NCBI GenBank assembly: GCA_030431485.1
Contig: JAUIIR010000012.1
Location: 1-64,000, forward strand
Origin: Alphaproteobacteria bacterium
GTDB lineage: Bacteria; Pseudomonadota; Alphaproteobacteria; Rhodobacterales; Rhodobacteraceae
DNA: 64,000 nucleotides
Direction: 5' to 3'
Shown: piece after piece, positions 62,746 to 64,000 of the stretch
How positions within the stretch are numbered: position 1 is the stretch's first letter
Layout: each line of letters starts with the position of its first letter
Made by a program: the position numbers and the translations under genes
The notes under the pieces: model-generated
Databases searched by the model: none
Seen by the model: the letters and a program-made list of their open reading frames with translations, nothing else
Told to the model about the DNA's origin: nothing

Positions 62746-63080
62746 TTTTGGGGCCTGTGCCGCGCGAAGGCACGCTTTACGGCGCTGACATACCCGGGCA
62801 GGACGCCCGGGTTATCGTCATTCTGTGGCAGGGATCGCTGCGCGCCTATTTCGACCGCTGCCCGCATTATGACTTTCAGACCGGTATGGCGTGGAAGCGG
62901 GATGCTTACCTTGATGGCACCGGCACCCGGCTCGCCTGCCACGCGCACGGGGCGCAATTTGACATCAGCACTGGCGAATGCGTTCAGGGGCCTTGTCTGG
63001 GCCAGAGCCTCTTGCCAGCTCCGGTCGAAGCCATCGATGGTCAGGTCGTCTTGACCGGACCGCTTCCGAAGACGGGCTGA
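62742..63080 (+). CDS. Small Rieske [2Fe-2S] protein
   Basis: 112 residues with the Rieske ligands Cys40/His42 in DRCPHYD and Cys66/His69 in LACHAHGAQF. There is no catalytic domain, so it is a ferredoxin-type electron carrier or a keeper of the dioxygenase iron in its reduced state. The start is GTG 62742, sharing GTGA with the VOC gene's stop. Its last 40 bases overlap the convergent CMD gene. Confidence 0.9.
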   Translation: MILGPVPREGTLYGADIPGQDARVIVILWQGSLRAYFDRCPHYDFQTGMAWKRDAYLDGTGTRLACHAHGAQFDISTGECVQGPCLGQSLLPAPVEAIDGQVVLTGPLPKTG

Positions 63081-63601
63081 CCCGCCGGGATATCGAAGGC
63101 GTTGATCGTCATCGAGATCAGGGCGTAGTAGCCCAGCACCGCGACAAGATCGACAACAGCCTCCTGTCCGAGAGCTTCTTGCGCAGTTGCGAAGGTTGCA
63201 TCCGCCACGGCGCGGTTCTTCAACAGCTCGGTTGCAAAGTGATACACAGCAGCTTCGTCGTCGTTCGAAAACGCGGGCATGTGCCCTTTGCGCAAAGCCT
63301 CGATGACCGCGCCCGACAGACCCGCCTTGTGGGCGGCTGGCTCATGCGCGGCCCACTCGTAATCGGCCTGCCAATGCACCGCTGTGATCAGGATCGCCAG
63401 CTCTGAAAGGCGCGCAGGCAGGCTGGAGCTATAGCGGCAATAGGCCCCCAGGGCCTGCGCATGCTCGGCCATCTGGGGCCGATGCAACCACATCGCAAGC
63501 GGCCCTCGCAGGCCCCCGCGCGGGCCGGAGGCTATGCGCTCGGCCACGGGGGTTTGATCGGCGGAATATGTTTCAGGCTTGGGCGGTTCAAAGCGGGTCA
63601 T
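63041..63601 (-). CDS. Carboxymuconolactone-decarboxylase (CMD)-family protein
   Basis: 186 residues. The CMD core is SELAILITAVHWQADYEWAA followed by HEPAAHKAGL; the canonical CxxC of AhpD is absent, so a peroxidase role is unlikely. Family members decarboxylate or hydrolyse aromatic breakdown products. ATG 63601 (MTRFEPP) follows TTTGGAG; the frame is open to 63652. It lies 63 bases downstream of the DctP gene on the same strand. Confidence 0.85.
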   Translation of the reverse strand: MTRFEPPKPETYSADQTPVAERIASGPRGGLRGPLAMWLHRPQMAEHAQALGAYCRYSSSLPARLSELAILITAVHWQADYEWAAHEPAAHKAGLSGAVIEALRKGHMPAFSNDDEAAVYHFATELLKNRAVADATFATAQEALGQEAVVDLVAVLGYYALISMTINAFDIPAGQPVFGSGPVKTT

Positions 63602-63664
63602 TGGGTGCTCCAAAGAACAACCGGGGCGCTGGATGCGCCCCGGTTCGATCAAATGCTGATGGGA

Positions 63665-64000
63665 TCAGTTCCCGGCGCGCTCGGCCGCGATGTACTGGCT
63701 CATCACGTCGATATAGGCCTGCCCGCCCGGGTTTGCCTCCAGCCAGTCGGCTCGCGCCTCGTCGATCGCAGGCTGCCAGGCGGCCAGCAGGTCGCCTTCG
63801 AGCTTGATCAGCTCTTTGCCCTCTTGGCTGAGCACCTCTTTGCCGAAGCGACCGGTGCCCCAGTTATAGGGCGTCAGCGTGGCTTTGCGCGTCATCTCGG
63901 GCCCGGAATTGGCGTCGAGAATAGCACGCAGATCCTCTGGCAGGCTCTCATAGACGTCACGATTGATCGCAACCATGCCTGCATCGCCGCCCAGCGGGCC
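63665..64000 (-). CDS. TRAP transporter substrate-binding protein DctP (C-terminal part, cut by window)
   Basis: The reverse strand is open from the right edge to a stop at 63665, giving about 111 residues: MVAINRDVYESLPEDLRAIL, then EGKELIKLEGDLLAAWQPAI and a short end. This is the typical C-terminal helix region of DctP proteins. The N-terminus and signal peptide lie beyond the window. It may serve the fused DctQM permease at 56.9 kb or another permease outside the window. Confidence 0.85.
   Translation of the reverse strand, partial: GPLGGDAGMVAINRDVYESLPEDLRAILDANSGPEMTRKATLTPYNWGTGRFGKEVLSQEGKELIKLEGDLLAAWQPAIDEARADWLEANPGGQAYIDVMSQYIAAERAGN

Overview
The window looks like a chromosomal stretch of a marine alphaproteobacterium of the Roseobacter group (Rhodobacterales). 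The GC content is high and coding is dense. Many genes are translationally coupled through 1-4 nt start/stop overlaps, and several small families typical of Rhodobacteraceae are present (DUF6525, DUF6326). ABC and TRAP uptake systems are numerous, each beside a catabolic operon and its own LysR, LacI, GntR or LuxR regulator. No rRNA, tRNA, CRISPR array or complete insertion sequence was seen. This assignment rests on gene content, not on a database search.

Layout. 0-1.1 kb: a tyrosine recombinase cut by the window edge, a possible island border. 1.5-5.2 kb: zinc uptake (znuA divergent from zur-znuC-znuB), with two Zur-type boxes and a ZnuA carrying a 125-residue His/Asp/Glu insert. 5.2-11.1 kb: sulfur-related genes (sulfotransferase, small membrane protein and arylsulfotransferase-like protein in one coupled operon; sulfite-oxidase-type Mo enzyme; TauE/SafE exporter; LysR). 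11.3-16.8 kb: a ThDP enzyme, membrane proteins, two SAM methyltransferases and a LysR. 17.1-20.3 kb: a secreted beta-propeller related to selenium-binding protein/methanethiol oxidase, a MauG/MbnH-type di-heme enzyme and an MbnP-type copper protein.

20.8-31.7 kb: a branched-chain-type ABC importer with a permease-ATPase fusion, a GMC oxidoreductase, an unusual MEDS-like/BTAD regulator and a two-protein PEP-synthase-like kinase whose sizes and domain split match phenylphosphate synthase. 31.8-35.3 kb: a LacI regulator with two operators in front of a DUF1989-GcvT fusion. 35.3-41.8 kb: LysR, a D-cysteine desulfhydrase/L-cysteate sulfo-lyase-like enzyme, a ProXVW-type importer and an alpha/beta hydrolase. 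41.8-53.1 kb: a broken FAH gene, then a uronate/aldarate operon (GntR, glucarate-dehydratase-like enzyme, dipeptide-type importer; divergently SMP-30 lactonase, uronate dehydrogenase, KdgD). 53.3-54.6 kb: a small ORF and a SnoaL-LuxR regulator. 55.1-64 kb: hydrolases, a fused TRAP permease and a ring-cleavage-like set (ACMSD-like amidohydrolase, FAH hydrolase, VOC dioxygenase-like protein, Rieske protein, CMD protein, TRAP binding protein cut by the edge).

How it fits together: the window is a run of independent import-plus-catabolism modules with recurring sulfur, one-carbon and aromatic/uronate themes. The two most promising systems are the propeller-MbnH-MbnP copper cassette and the phenylphosphate-synthase-like pair with its own transporter, oxidoreductase and novel regulator.
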